Assembly (NCBI GenBank): GCA_963816785.1
Contig: CAWFLL010000004.1
Location: forward strand, 1,302,001 to 1,366,000
Reading direction: 5' to 3'
DNA length: 64,000 nt
From: VRUE01 sp963816785
Lineage (GTDB): Bacteria > Actinomycetota > Thermoleophilia > Solirubrobacterales > 70-9
The stretch's first letter is position 1; each line of letters starts with the position of its first letter. The translations under genes were made by a program, and so were the position numbers. The notes beneath the pieces are model-generated. The model worked only from the letters and a program-made list of their open reading frames with translations, was not told the DNA's origin and ran no database searches. Of the stretch, positions 32,704 to 42,614 are shown one piece after another.

Positions 32704-33405
32704 CTACCGCGGCGTCATCGTGTAGCCGAAGTTCACGCCGTTCGGAGTCGGGCCTCGGTTGACGATGAAGGTGTAGATGCCTCCTGCGTCAACGGAGGCG
32801 GTCGCATCGGTTGAGCAGGATTCGCCGGGTCCGATAATCGTGCAGGTCACCGGGGTGGGGCCAGCGGCGGAGGAATTGCCCGGCGGGGCCGTAAACAGCG
32901 TCAGCGTAAGCGGCTCGCCGACGCCGGGAGCGCCGCTGGCGACAACATGAAGGTTCCCTACGGTCATGTTCACCGGCGCCACGGCGGAGCCCTGAGGCGT
33001 CTCGGTCTGACCGACCGGGTAGGCGACACTTGAGCCTTCAGGAACGTTTTTGCTGAAGCCGCCCTGGATCGTCGTGCCAGGCGCCAGGGCCCCGGGGGCC
33101 AGATCAGCCGCAATGATCGAAGCATCCTGGACATTGGCCGAACTGACTGAGCCGTCTGCCAGCTTGAGGCCCGTCACCGCCCCGTCCTTGATCTTCGCGG
33201 TCGAAACGGCGCCGTTGCGTAGCTTGGCCTCGGTTACGGCGGCCTTCTTCAATTTGTTGGTGGATATCGCTCCGGGCTTGATCGACTTCGAGCCAATCTT
33301 CGGAGCGGCGGCATAGGCGGTTCCGCCGAGGGCAACGCACAGGGCCAGCGCCCCTATCGCATGGCGGCGGATAAACGATGGGATTTGGGGTCGCAGGGCT
33401 CGCAA
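32704..33405 (-). CDS. Secreted protein with short solenoid repeats
   Basis: A signal peptide (RRHAIGALALCVALGGTAYA) is followed by about ten short repeats spaced 9-10 residues with Lys at a fixed place: GAISTNKLKKAAV, TEAKLRNGAV, STAKIKDGAV, TGLKLADGSV, SSANVQDASI. The pattern predicts a narrow beta-solenoid or a coil on the cell surface. The C-terminal 140 residues form an all-beta domain with one Cys pair (VTCTIIGPGESCSTD). I chose TTG 33405 because GAGGAG lies 5 bp upstream; the longer frame from 33480 has no such site. The same repeat-bearing architecture recurs at 38309-38971. Function unknown; I recall such proteins being numerous in Thermoleophilia. Confidence 0.75.
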   Translation of the reverse strand: MRALRPQIPSFIRRHAIGALALCVALGGTAYAAAPKIGSKSIKPGAISTNKLKKAAVTEAKLRNGAVSTAKIKDGAVTGLKLADGSVSSANVQDASIIAADLAPGALAPGTTIQGGFSKNVPEGSSVAYPVGQTETPQGSAVAPVNMTVGNLHVVASGAPGVGEPLTLTLFTAPPGNSSAAGPTPVTCTIIGPGESCSTDATASVDAGGIYTFIVNRGPTPNGVNFGYTMTPR

Positions 33406-33679
33406 GTTGTCTCCTCGGAAAGAGTTCTCGTTGGGAAGGAGTCTAAGCGCGCCCAGAAGGGCGAGACCGGGATCGCTCATGGACGCCGAAGAGTGCCTTC
33501 CGGGGCGGCCGGGAGGACAAGGCCTGCCATGAACAGCGCCACAAGGGCCGCCGGAGTGATGCGCCTGGCCATGCCCACAAGCCAGGGATGGGCCGGGGGC
33601 TTATCGTCGGTGCTTGCCCGCAGTCCGTGTCCGTAGTCCTCTCGCTCGCGATTCGGCCGTCCGGAGGCGGCGTGTCCGT

Positions 33680-33860
33680 TTGGGCAGGGAACTCCACCCC
33701 CCTGCCCAAGTCCCGTCCTATCCCGTCGTATCCGATACGACAGACGACGTCGCCCGGCCCGAGGAGAACCGCTCTAGCAAGCCAAAAGGAGGGTCGAAAG
33801 CTGTCTCCGCTGGAACGCACTGTAAGGCAGGCGCTCTCCCAAACTGAGCTAACCGCCCGG
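33680..33860 (-). repeat. tRNA-Val-half/hairpin repeat, copy B
   Basis: Same organisation as copy A: 5' tRNA-Val-like half starting at 33858, linker, palindrome GTCGTATC-C-GATACGAC (33725-33741), and a 10 bp stem TTGGGCAGGG/CCCTGCCCAA (33680-33709). It lies between the two secreted-protein genes and upstream of the one at 32704-33405. Confidence 0.8.
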
Positions 33861-33962
33861 GAGACAGATACTTGCTCTGCGAGGCCGATTCAGCGCGACG
33901 TTCTGATTCGACCGATCCGCGAAGCGTAACGCCGGGCGTCGGGGTTTGGTACTGCCGAAGTC

Positions 33963-35675
33963 TCAGGATCTGGCCGACACGGCCCGCAGCAACTTCCGCA
34001 CGGAGCCCCGGTTACCAGCCGCGTCCTGCACCCGGGCGACCGCGAGAATCCGACCGACACGGCCGTTTCGGCCCAACAGGCTTTGCCTTGACCTGCGAAT
34101 CCGCAGCTTCACGGCCTTCGTCTTGCCGGCCCCGACTCTGAACCTAGCTCGCGCGAGCACCAGGCGCCGACGTCGAGCGGTTCCCACGGCGCCGTGGGAA
34201 CGCCCTGACGCGGTGAGGACGAGCACTCCTGAGCAGGGGGGACTCTGCTCAGCGGCCGGACAGCGCACTCGAAGGCGCGCAAGACCGCGCCGGTTCACCC
34301 GGAGGCGCCTACCGAGCAGCCTGACGGTGACCGCACGGTCCGCGAGGGAGGCACCAGGGCCGCCAGCAGCTTGCGGGCCTGGTATGCCCGGTGCCTCGAA
34401 AGCCCCCTGATCTCGGACCGCGCTTCCGTCCCCGTCGCCGTCGAGCGGCCGCGGGGTACCGATGAAGTCCTCGGCAAGCCCGCCCGGCGCCGGGTCCCCA
34501 GCGTCGATCGAGGGGGAAGCGGCGAGCAGTCCCAGGCCGGCGGGCGGCCCGTAGGGCGGCGAGGTGGCGAACATCGGGTCCGCGTCGATGTTGCCTTGTG
34601 CGATATCCAGCGAGCCCTCGGCGATGTTGTTTCCGCTCGGCTCGAAATTGGAGTATCGAATTGTCAGATTCGCGGGGGCGTTCGCGCCAAGCTTGAGGTA
34701 GGAGGACGCGAAGCCGCGCACAATCGAGTTCTCGAGCTGGAGGTTGGCTTCGCTCGTCCCCTCCGCCCACGAGCTCACCCCGGTGCCCATGCCGACGCTT
34801 TCTTGGACGATCGTCAGCTGGTCACCGCTTGCGCCCGCCTCCTGCGCTGTATTGGTCCTGGCTTCAAGCGCTGTGACGTTGCCGTCGGCCACCACGATGC
34901 TGTTGCGGACGTCGATCCGGCCGTTGAACGCAACCAGTGCCCTTTCGGTCGGGCGTTCGATCACGGTCCGCTCGACCGATACGGGCAGTCCTCCTTCCTC
35001 GGACATGATCCCAACGATCGGTTCGACGATCCTCGCTTCCTGGACCGTGAGCTGGCCCGGGGCACTGGGAGTGCCGGTGGCAATCGCGTACGGAATCGAT
35101 CCGTCACCCACGGGGTAGATCTCGCCTTCCCTGAAGATGCCCCCTCCGGGCGTGGATTTGATCGCGTTGGAGCCCGGGTTGGCGATCTCGATGTCGACTC
35201 GCTCCATCGTGTCGCCGCGTAGCTGAATCGCCGTCCCCGCGTTGTCGGGAAGGGAGGCAGGGGCGACAACAGTCAGGTCACGCATCGTGATCTGGCGAGT
35301 GAGCGACGCGGTCAGGTCAACCACGAAGATGTTGGCATTAGCGCTTGTAGTCAGTCGCGTTGCGGTGGGGTCGCCGGCACCTCCTGCCCCGGCGCCTTCG
35401 ACGACCAGGGTGTCGGCCCCACTCGGAAGAAGAGAGCCGGTGTCGGTATAGGTCCCGGGCGCGACCACGACCCTGTCGGCTTTCCCATCGTTCGCTTCAC
35501 TCGACATCGCCGTCTCCAGATCGAGCAGGGCGGCGTTGGCGCCGTTGTTCGGGCACCGTTCCGGGTCGAAATCGGGCACGCAGAAGGTCGTTGCGCCGGC
35601 CGGCGCCGCGCAGAGCGAGCAGGCGAATGTGATCGCCTTCACGACGGCGACCAACCACGACCTCCTGGATGACAT
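33963..35675 (-). CDS. Secreted parallel beta-helix (pectin-lyase-fold) protein
   Basis: About 570 residues. ATG 35675 begins a signal peptide (MSSRRSWLVAVVKAITFACS, ending near APAGA) and has GGAG 8 bp upstream; the frame stays open further upstream but lacks a better start. The body has many short beta-strand coils such as ADRVVVAPGTYTDTGSL, ITMRDLTVVAPA, LENSIVRGFASSYLKL and LTIRYSNFEPSGNNI, ending with the choice-of-anchor-like phrase SPSIDAGDPAPGGLAEDFIG and PRPLDGDGDGSAVRDQGAFE. The last 110 residues are Arg-rich beta strands (VTVRLLGRRLRVNRRGLARL), a tail seen on many cell-surface proteins of this group. Catalytic residues of polysaccharide lyases are not obvious; adhesive or structural roles are possible. 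Confidence 0.8.
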   Translation of the reverse strand: MSSRRSWLVAVVKAITFACSLCAAPAGATTFCVPDFDPERCPNNGANAALLDLETAMSSEANDGKADRVVVAPGTYTDTGSLLPSGADTLVVEGAGAGGAGDPTATRLTTSANANIFVVDLTASLTRQITMRDLTVVAPASLPDNAGTAIQLRGDTMERVDIEIANPGSNAIKSTPGGGIFREGEIYPVGDGSIPYAIATGTPSAPGQLTVQEARIVEPIVGIMSEEGGLPVSVERTVIERPTERALVAFNGRIDVRNSIVVADGNVTALEARTNTAQEAGASGDQLTIVQESVGMGTGVSSWAEGTSEANLQLENSIVRGFASSYLKLGANAPANLTIRYSNFEPSGNNIAEGSLDIAQGNIDADPMFATSPPYGPPAGLGLLAASPSIDAGDPAPGGLAEDFIGTPRPLDGDGDGSAVRDQGAFEAPGIPGPQAAGGPGASLADRAVTVRLLGRRLRVNRRGLARLRVRCPAAEQSPPCSGVLVLTASGRSHGAVGTARRRRLVLARARFRVGAGKTKAVKLRIRRSRQSLLGRNGRVGRILAVARVQDAAGNRGSVRKLLRAVSARS

Positions 35676-35844
35676 GCCAACTCCGGGGTTTCGTTCAGTC
35701 GAGGAGGCCAAGTTCTCCTCCAATGCGCGGTCCCACTTGCGCCTCATCGAGTCTAGGTTCGTCGATGTCGGCTCAAATCGCAAGACCCGGGGAGGCCTGA
35801 TCGTGCAGTCGAGCGGAATCGCTCCCGATAGGGCCGAACGCCCC

Positions 35845-36023
35845 ATTTGGGCAGGGAACCCTTCTCCCTGCCCAAATCGCTCTAATCCAGTCGTATCCCG
35901 ATACCACGGGGCCGGTCGCCCGGACAGAGGAGAACCGCTCTAGCAAGCTAAAAGGGCGGCCGAAAGCTGCTCCGCACGAACGCATGCAAGGCAGGCGCTC
36001 TCCCAAACTGAGCTAACCGGCCA
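35845..36023 (-). repeat. tRNA-Val-half/hairpin repeat, copy C
   Basis: Third copy, most diverged in the tRNA part (GGCCGGTTAGCTCAGTTTGG, loop CTTGCAT). It keeps a perfect 13 bp stem ATTTGGGCAGGGA with a 7 nt loop (35845-35877) and the linker words GGTTCTCC and AGCTTTCG shared with copy B. It lies upstream of the beta-helix gene. The stretch 36024-36293 after it shows no gene I can support. Confidence 0.8.
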
Positions 36024-36293
36024 GGAGACTGATTATGGCTTGCAGTCAAGAGTCCCGGCATTCCTGAGGCCCCCGTCCGACTCGGTTCCTGACGTTGCCG
36101 ATGCGCAGGCACCATGACTGGCTTTAATGTCATCGTATGGACCGTGACTCCGACCTGATCGGAATCCCGGTGGGCTGAGGCGGTCCCACTGCGGCGGCTG
36201 CCGGACCAGCCCAGACGGCAAACACGATGAGCTCCGGGTGACGATTCCGTCCGCTGTGGTAGACGCACTGGGTTCACAAGCGAGTGCGAGAAA

Positions 36294-36965
36294 ATGACGC
36301 GGCAGCGTTGGATGGGGCTGTTCTTCGCCCTCGGGGCGACGTGCTTCTTCATCGGCCCGTTCCCCGGCTACGCGAAACTCGTTGGTGGGAATGCCGACGA
36401 GCTCACCTTTTTCATCGGCTCCATCCTGTTCACCACCGGCGGGGCCCTCCAGTGCTGGCTCGCGTGGCCTGAGCGGCATTCGGCTGGCGCGGGAAGCGCC
36501 GCTTGGTGGGCTGCGGTGATCCAGTCCGCGGGCACCTTGTTCTTCAACGTCACGACCTTTCAAGCCACGCAGACCACCGTGGCCAGCTCTCAGTACAACA
36601 GGCTTGTTTGGCGGCCGGATGCTCTCGGGTCCATCTGCTTTCTGATCTCGGGGACAATCGCCTACCGCGCCTCGCCGCGGCATGGATTGAAGCCGGTTCG
36701 TGAGGCCGCGGGTTGGTGGGAGCCAGGGATCAACCTGCTGGGCTGTGCTTTCTTCGGCATCTCGGCCGTCGCCGGTTATGTCGTTCCCTCAACCGGCTCG
36801 GTGCTGGACCTGGCCGCCGCGAATTGGAACACATCGTTGGGGGCTGCGTGCTTTCTCGCCAATGCGCTCGCGACGCTGCGCACCGGAAGGACCGCGAAGG
36901 CACCGCGGTTTCGCAGGCTGCTCAAGCTCGAGGAAGCCGTCGAGCACAACGCCCACAACATCTGA
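36294..36965 (+). CDS. YrhK-like multi-pass membrane protein
   Basis: 223 residues with about five hydrophobic spans (WMGLFFALGATCFFIGPFPG, FFIGSILFTTGGALQCWLAW, AAVIQSAGTLFFNVTTFQA, LGSICFLISGTIAYRA, INLLGCAFFGISAVAGYVV). The span-FFIGS-span-QCWLAWP pattern resembles the YrhK domain, here duplicated in the two halves. Function unknown. ATG 36294 begins next to GCGAGAAA, a weak ribosome site. Confidence 0.7.
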   Translation: MTRQRWMGLFFALGATCFFIGPFPGYAKLVGGNADELTFFIGSILFTTGGALQCWLAWPERHSAGAGSAAWWAAVIQSAGTLFFNVTTFQATQTTVASSQYNRLVWRPDALGSICFLISGTIAYRASPRHGLKPVREAAGWWEPGINLLGCAFFGISAVAGYVVPSTGSVLDLAAANWNTSLGAACFLANALATLRTGRTAKAPRFRRLLKLEEAVEHNAHNI

Positions 36966-37151
36966 TGAGGATTGTCGCGGGCAAACTTGCGGGACGGCTA
37001 CTCATCCGTCCCGCCCAGACCTGCCCTTTCGTTTCAGTTCGGCGAGACGACACGGAGAGAGGCGTGAATCCTCCCGGTCGACCGAGAGGGGCCGGTTCGA
37101 GCGGCCGCCCACCACAGCAGGTGGGCCTCGCCGTCTGCGGATTGTCCTGGG

Positions 37152-37589
37152 GTGCAGCATCCGATAACAATTCCCCTCGCCTTGCCTGGAGATCGGGATC
37201 CTGTCGTCAGCGTCGCGGAGCTATTGTCCGCGGCCCGCGCTGACCTGATCCGCCTCACTCCCGCCAAGGCCCTCTCCGAGGCGAAGGACGGAGCGGTCCT
37301 GATCGACATCCGGTCCGACGAGCAGCGAGAGCGCGACGGGCTGCTGCCGGGGGCCTACGTGATCCCCCGCAACGTCCTCGAGTGGCGCCTGGATCCTCAA
37401 AGCGAGCACCGCGACACCGACCTGGCGCGACCCGGCCAGCGAGTAATCCTCGTCTGCGACGAGGGGTATCAGTCGAGTCTGGCGGCCGCGACGGTACGAC
37501 GCTTCGGCCTCGACGCGACCGACGTGATCGGCGGCTTTCAGTCCTGGATGGCCGACGGGCTGCCCATCGGCCATCCACCTGACTGCTGA
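37152..37589 (+). CDS. Single-domain rhodanese-like protein
   Basis: 145 residues: VSVAELLSAARADLIRLTPA, then the rhodanese core AVLIDIRSDEQRERDGLLPG, IPRNVLEWRLDP, the active-site loop VCDEGYQSSLAAATVRRFGL (Cys at the usual sulfur-accepting position) and the end IGGFQSWMADGLPIG. These move sulfane sulfur, or act as Cys-based sensors. Start GTG 37152. It converges with the methyltransferase gene, with 4 bp between the stops. Confidence 0.85.
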   Translation: MQHPITIPLALPGDRDPVVSVAELLSAARADLIRLTPAKALSEAKDGAVLIDIRSDEQRERDGLLPGAYVIPRNVLEWRLDPQSEHRDTDLARPGQRVILVCDEGYQSSLAAATVRRFGLDATDVIGGFQSWMADGLPIGHPPDC

Positions 37590-37593
37590 GAGG

Positions 37594-38217
37594 TCAGGAG
37601 GCGGTCGGGCCCGCCAGGAGTTGAGCAAACAGGAATTGCTGGGTTGCGCCGGATGGGGTGCGGTGGTTCTCGGTGTGCCAGGAGTCGAGTTCGGCGCTGT
37701 CACCCATCGTTGCGGCAAGCGTCTCGGCTGAGTACCGGGCGACCGGGAGCCCGCTGCAGCGGTCTGGCCCTTGCGGGCCGAATGTGGCGAAAATTGCGTG
37801 ACCACCCGGCGCAAGACTGCGCTGGAGCGTCGCCAGGTAGGCGCTGCGGTCCTCGGCCGAGACCATGAAATGGAAGACGGCACGGTCGTGCCAGAGCGCG
37901 AATCGGCGCCCGAAATCGTGATCGCGCACATCGGCGACGATCCACGTGACCCGGTCCGCCTCGGGAAATCCGTCGCGCGCCCGTTCAAGCGCCTCGCTTG
38001 AGATGTCGAGCACCGTGATGTCGGAGTGGCCCCGAGACAACAGCTCCTCGGCAAGCCCTGATGCCCCTCCGCCAACATCGACGACCGGGGCATCGAGTGG
38101 GAGTCCCAAGGACTCGATCATCGCGAGAGAGGAGCGAGGCACCGCCTCGAACCAGCTGACCTGATCGGCTCCCTTCGTCGCGTAGACCTGATTCCAATGC
38201 TCTCGATCGAGCTCCAT
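37594..38217 (-). CDS. Class I SAM-dependent methyltransferase
   Basis: 207 residues with the motif I glycine loop APVVDVGGGASGLAEELLSR, the acidic SAM-ribose residue in ITVLDISSEAL, motif II in VTWIVADVRDHDF, and WHDRAVFHFMVSAEDRSAYL, which is the pattern of small thiol/thioether or tellurite-resistance-type methyltransferases (WxRxxxHxx). The opening HWNQVYATKGADQVSWFEAV is characteristic of this subgroup. The substrate is not predictable. Confidence 0.85.
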   Translation of the reverse strand: MELDREHWNQVYATKGADQVSWFEAVPRSSLAMIESLGLPLDAPVVDVGGGASGLAEELLSRGHSDITVLDISSEALERARDGFPEADRVTWIVADVRDHDFGRRFALWHDRAVFHFMVSAEDRSAYLATLQRSLAPGGHAIFATFGPQGPDRCSGLPVARYSAETLAATMGDSAELDSWHTENHRTPSGATQQFLFAQLLAGPTAS

Positions 38218-38308
38218 ACCTAGGCCTCAGTGTGCGGCGACCAGCGTAGCGCCGACCGGGCCCTCCCCCGCGGGCCGGAGGAGGGCATTCGACCTGGGGT
38301 CTCGCTGC

Positions 38309-38971
38309 CTAGCTTTCCGCCCGGAAGGTGAGTCCGCTCAGGATCACCGGTTCCCCTTTGGCTGCGGTAAACCCGAGCACCACCCCACCCAAAAAGCCTC
38401 CTTCGCCGACACCCGTGCCGGCGACCAGCACCGTTTTGCTGTTGGTCGCATTGAAGAATTCCACGAGGCCGTTGGCCGGCCGGAACCCGGTGGGGAGGCG
38501 GAAGAGCGCGCCTCCGACGCCGGCTTTGGCGAGCCCGACCAGGTGCACGATTCCCTCGTGGTCCTTGTAGAAGCCGACCGACTGCGTGGGGGTCGCGCCG
38601 AACGGCCCGAAGTTGGTCGCTTCTGCTTCGAAGGGAGGCTCACCAGGCGCACCGACCCGGTGGATGGCTTCCGGCGGCGAGAGCGCCTGCGCCGTGCTGG
38701 CCGTGGTCGCGCTGGTGGCCGACGGCACCGTCCCCAGCTTGCTGAGGTTGATGTCGGCGCCCGTGAGCGAGTTTTTCTTCACCTTGGCGCTGGTTACGGC
38801 TTCCTTCTTGATCTTGTTCGTGACCACGGCATTGTTCTTGAGCTGCGTCTTGCCGACGCTGTTGTTTGGCACTTTGAATGCGGCAAAGCCGGTGCCGACC
38901 GTCGCCATCACCAGGGCGACGATGGAGATCACAAGCGCCGGCGAGGAACGGTGCTTCAAAAGGCCTTTCAT
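38309..38971 (-). CDS. Secreted or anchored protein with short Lys-spaced repeats
   Basis: ATG 38971 (AGAGGA just upstream) begins MKGLLKHRSSPALVISIVAL and a hydrophobic span, then repeats of the kind seen at 32704-33405: VPNNSVGKTQLKNNAV, VTNKIKKEAV, TSAKVKKNSL, TGADINLSKL. A beta-rich C-terminal domain of about 110 residues follows (SVGFYKDHEGIVHLVGLAKA, then GLVEFFNATNSKTVLVAGTG). The frame continues upstream to 39178 but the signal segment fixes the start. Function unknown. Confidence 0.75.
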   Translation of the reverse strand: MKGLLKHRSSPALVISIVALVMATVGTGFAAFKVPNNSVGKTQLKNNAVVTNKIKKEAVTSAKVKKNSLTGADINLSKLGTVPSATSATTASTAQALSPPEAIHRVGAPGEPPFEAEATNFGPFGATPTQSVGFYKDHEGIVHLVGLAKAGVGGALFRLPTGFRPANGLVEFFNATNSKTVLVAGTGVGEGGFLGGVVLGFTAAKGEPVILSGLTFRAES

Positions 38972-39140
38972 CGGGAGTCCTCTCGTCTGAGTGGGCGGAT
39001 GAGCTGATGCCAGCCTAATGTGTCCCCAGCCGTCCGACGGGTAGCGGAATCGACGACGGCCGCTCAGATTTCGGCCGCGCGGCGGTCTAAGTGAGCAGTA
39101 TCCGTCGCAGAGAGCTTTCCGATCGATAGGAGGCAGCACC

Positions 39141-39626
39141 ATGCAGCAGAAGATCGTCCCCAGCCTGTGGTTCGACACCGAGGCCGAGGAGGCCGCCGAG
39201 TTCTACATCTCGGTCTTCGAGGACTCGCGGATCGTCAACGTCACCCGCTACACCGAGTCGGCGCCGCGGGAGGCCGGCATGGTGATGACGGTTGAGTTCG
39301 AGCTCGAGAGTCAGCGGTTCATCGGCATCAACGGCGGCCCTGAGTTCACCTTCGACGAGGCCGTCTCCTTCATGATCGAATGCGAGACCCAGGACGAGAT
39401 CGACTACTTCTGGGAGAAACTCACCCAGGGCGGCGAGGAGGGCCAGTGCGGCTGGCTCAAGGATCGCTTCGGCCTCTCCTGGCAGGTCGTGCCGACTGGC
39501 ATGGAAGAGGTGTTCGCGGATCCGGATCCCGAGCGCGCCGATCGCGCGATGAAGGCGATGCTCGCGATGGGCAAGATCGATCTCGCCGCGCTGCGAGCCG
39601 CGGCGGAGGGAGCGCCGACGACCTGA
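39141..39626 (+). CDS. VOC-superfamily protein (PhnB / 3-dmu-9_3-mt type)
   Basis: 161 residues: KIVPSLWFDTEAEEAAEFYI, SVFEDSRIVNVTRY, FELESQRFIGINGGPEFTFD, then VSFMIECETQDEIDYFWEKL and CGWLKDRFGLSWQVVPTGM. This is the characteristic sequence of PhnB-like VOC proteins, once called 3-demethylubiquinone methyltransferase domains. Their true activity is largely unknown. ATG 39141 follows AGGAGG. Confidence 0.9.
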   Translation: MQQKIVPSLWFDTEAEEAAEFYISVFEDSRIVNVTRYTESAPREAGMVMTVEFELESQRFIGINGGPEFTFDEAVSFMIECETQDEIDYFWEKLTQGGEEGQCGWLKDRFGLSWQVVPTGMEEVFADPDPERADRAMKAMLAMGKIDLAALRAAAEGAPTT

Positions 39627-39662
39627 GCCTGCGGTCCGCCGCCAGATGGGAAGATCCGGGGC

Positions 39663-39995
39663 GTGGACTCGGAGATCCTCTGGCGGGTGGCGGTCGTGCA
39701 GCTGGTGGCCGTGGTGGTGGTGTCGCTGGCGCTCGGGCTTCTGCTTCCCCACGCGTTCTTCGAGGACTTCGGCTGGCTGACCGGGCCCCTGGCCTGGCTG
39801 CTCTGCGCCTGGATAACGGCTCGGGTCGTCGGACTTCCGATCGAGCCGGTGCTGGTCAGGGCACTGCTGGCGGGGATAGTCAGCCTGGTCTTCGTCATCG
39901 TCGGCCTGCACTGGTTCGGCGCCGCCGTCGCGATCGCGGTGTTCGCCGTGCTCTGCGCGCGACTGCCGCGTCCGCTGGCGGACGACGCTCGCTGA
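39663..39995 (+). CDS. Small integral membrane protein
   Basis: 110 residues, GTG start at 39663, with three or four spans (VVQLVAVVVVSLALGLLLP, WLTGPLAWLLCAWITA, LLAGIVSLVFVIVGLHWFG, VAIAVFAVLCARLP). No family recognised with certainty. It follows the VOC gene by 36 bp. Confidence 0.6.
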   Translation: MDSEILWRVAVVQLVAVVVVSLALGLLLPHAFFEDFGWLTGPLAWLLCAWITARVVGLPIEPVLVRALLAGIVSLVFVIVGLHWFGAAVAIAVFAVLCARLPRPLADDAR

Positions 39996-40077
39996 TTCGA
40001 CCGGGCAGCTGGTCAGGCGATTTGGGTGCCTGGGAGCGGGTAGCCAAACGGCATTGGCAGCCAGGGAGGAGATGACC

Positions 40078-40524
40078 ATGGCCAAAGATCACGGACCCTC
40101 GATCAAGGACGACAAGCTCTACGAAAGGCTTCGAGAAGGGGGGGAGAGCAAAGAGAAGGCGGCCCGCATCGCGAACGCCAAGGCCGGCGGCGAGAACGTC
40201 AGCGAGAAGGGCGGGGAAGCCGAGAACTATGAGGACCGCACAGTCGATGAGCTGCGCGAACGAGCGGCCGAGCTGGGAATCGACGATCGCTCCGAGATGG
40301 ACAAGGGCGAACTGTCGGCCTTGACGCCCTTGGGCAAGATCATCGAGCGCGAAACGAGCCGAAGCGGCGTTTTTTTCGCGGCGCATGTATCGCTCTTTCT
40401 TCTCCTCTTTTTCCTCGCTGTGCTCGCCGGAGCTCTTGTCATCCGGGAAAAGCCACGACCGGCGAGTGGATATCCACCGATGAATCGCACCGGCAAAGGG
40501 CGGAGAATCGCCCTATCCCTATGA
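40078..40524 (+). CDS. Rho_N-like domain protein with an unusual C-terminal membrane span
   Basis: 148 residues from ATG 40078 (AGGGAGGA upstream rules out ATG 40072 as too close). The first 85 residues, MAKDHGPSIKDDKLYERLRE, then KEKAARIANAKA and YEDRTVDELRERAAELGI, match small actinobacterial Rho-termination-factor N-domain-like proteins, which usually end soon after MDKGEL. Here the chain continues with TSRSGVFFAAHVSLFLLLFF and LAVLAGALVIREK, a clear membrane span and a basic tail. Either a fusion or a lost stop explains this. Confidence 0.65.
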   Translation: MAKDHGPSIKDDKLYERLREGGESKEKAARIANAKAGGENVSEKGGEAENYEDRTVDELRERAAELGIDDRSEMDKGELSALTPLGKIIERETSRSGVFFAAHVSLFLLLFFLAVLAGALVIREKPRPASGYPPMNRTGKGRRIALSL

Positions 40525-40642
40525 CAATCCGCGACGTGATCGAGAAGCACGGCCACTTCGCCCACGGCGGCAACACCGAAGACGCCGCCAGACGTGGGCA
40601 GAGTTGGGCTTCGAGGCGCGCGAGCTGGCCGGCGTCCACTGA
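40521..40642 (+). CDS. Short conserved-looking ORF, one frame break
   Basis: MTIRDVIEKHGHFAHGGNTE continues, after one probably missing base near 40590, as TWAELGFEARELAGVH and a TGA at 40640-40642. About 40 residues. The coherence of the two halves suggests a small real protein. It overlaps the end of the preceding gene by 4 bp. Family unknown. Confidence 0.35.
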
Positions 40643-40656
40643 TCGTGATGGGCGCG

Positions 40657-41302
40657 ATGCCTGAACGGGACGCACGCTTCTCCGACCGACCTGACGCTGG
40701 CCGCAGGCTGGCCGAGCGCCTGCTGCCGCTGGCGCCTGAGGATCCGGTCGTCGTGGCGCTGCCGCGCGGCGGCGTGCCGGTCGGCCGCGAGGTCGCGCTG
40801 GCCCTTGGCGCCCCGCTCGACATCCTCGCCGTCCGCAAGCTCGGCGCGCCCCACAACCCCGAGTATGGGATCGGCGCCGTGGCCGAGGACGGCACCCGCG
40901 TGATCGATACCGAGGCGATCGCCGTTCTGGGAATCGACGGCGCCACGCTCGAAGCGATCGCGGAGGGAGAGGTCGCCGAGCTACGCCGTCGGGTCACCCT
41001 CTATCGCGACGATCGGGAGCCGATCGAGCTGGCAGGCCGCACGGTGATCGTCGTCGACGACGGCATCGCCACCGGCGTCACCGATGCCGCGGCGCTGCGG
41101 GCGGTGCGCCGCCGCAAACCCCGGCGTCTGGTCCTCGCCGTGCCGGTCTGCGCGCCGGACTCGGTCAGGCGGCTGCGCGAGTACGCCGACGAGATCGTCT
41201 GCCTCCAGGCCCCGTCGCTCTTCTACGGGGTCGGCCAGTGGTACCGGGACTTCTCGCAGGTCTCAGACGAGGAGGTCATGGCAGTGCTGGAGGAGTTCCG
41301 CG

Positions 41303-41316
<14 letters not shown>
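40657..41316 (+). CDS. Phosphoribosyltransferase-family protein
   Basis: 219 residues: FSDRPDAGRRLAERLLPLAP, VVALPRGGVPVGREVALALG, DILAVRKLGAPHNPEYGIGA, and the PRPP-binding loop TVIVVDDGIATGVTDAAALR. This is the stand-alone PRTase type often found fused or adjacent to erythromycin-esterase or dienelactone-hydrolase domains. Substrate unknown. ATG 40657 is preferred over ATG 40648; neither has a strong ribosome site. Its last 14 bp overlap the next gene. Confidence 0.85.
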
Positions 41317-42605
<1,289 letters not shown>

Positions 42606-42614
42606 GGGCCTGCA

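Noticed and set aside
32493..36023. Functional tRNA-Val genes
   Set aside because: Only the 5' half is present in each copy; no T arm or 3' acceptor strand follows.
32493..36023. T-box riboswitches
   Set aside because: The elements imitate a tRNA instead of binding one, no T-box core sequence is present, and the downstream genes are not amino-acid genes.
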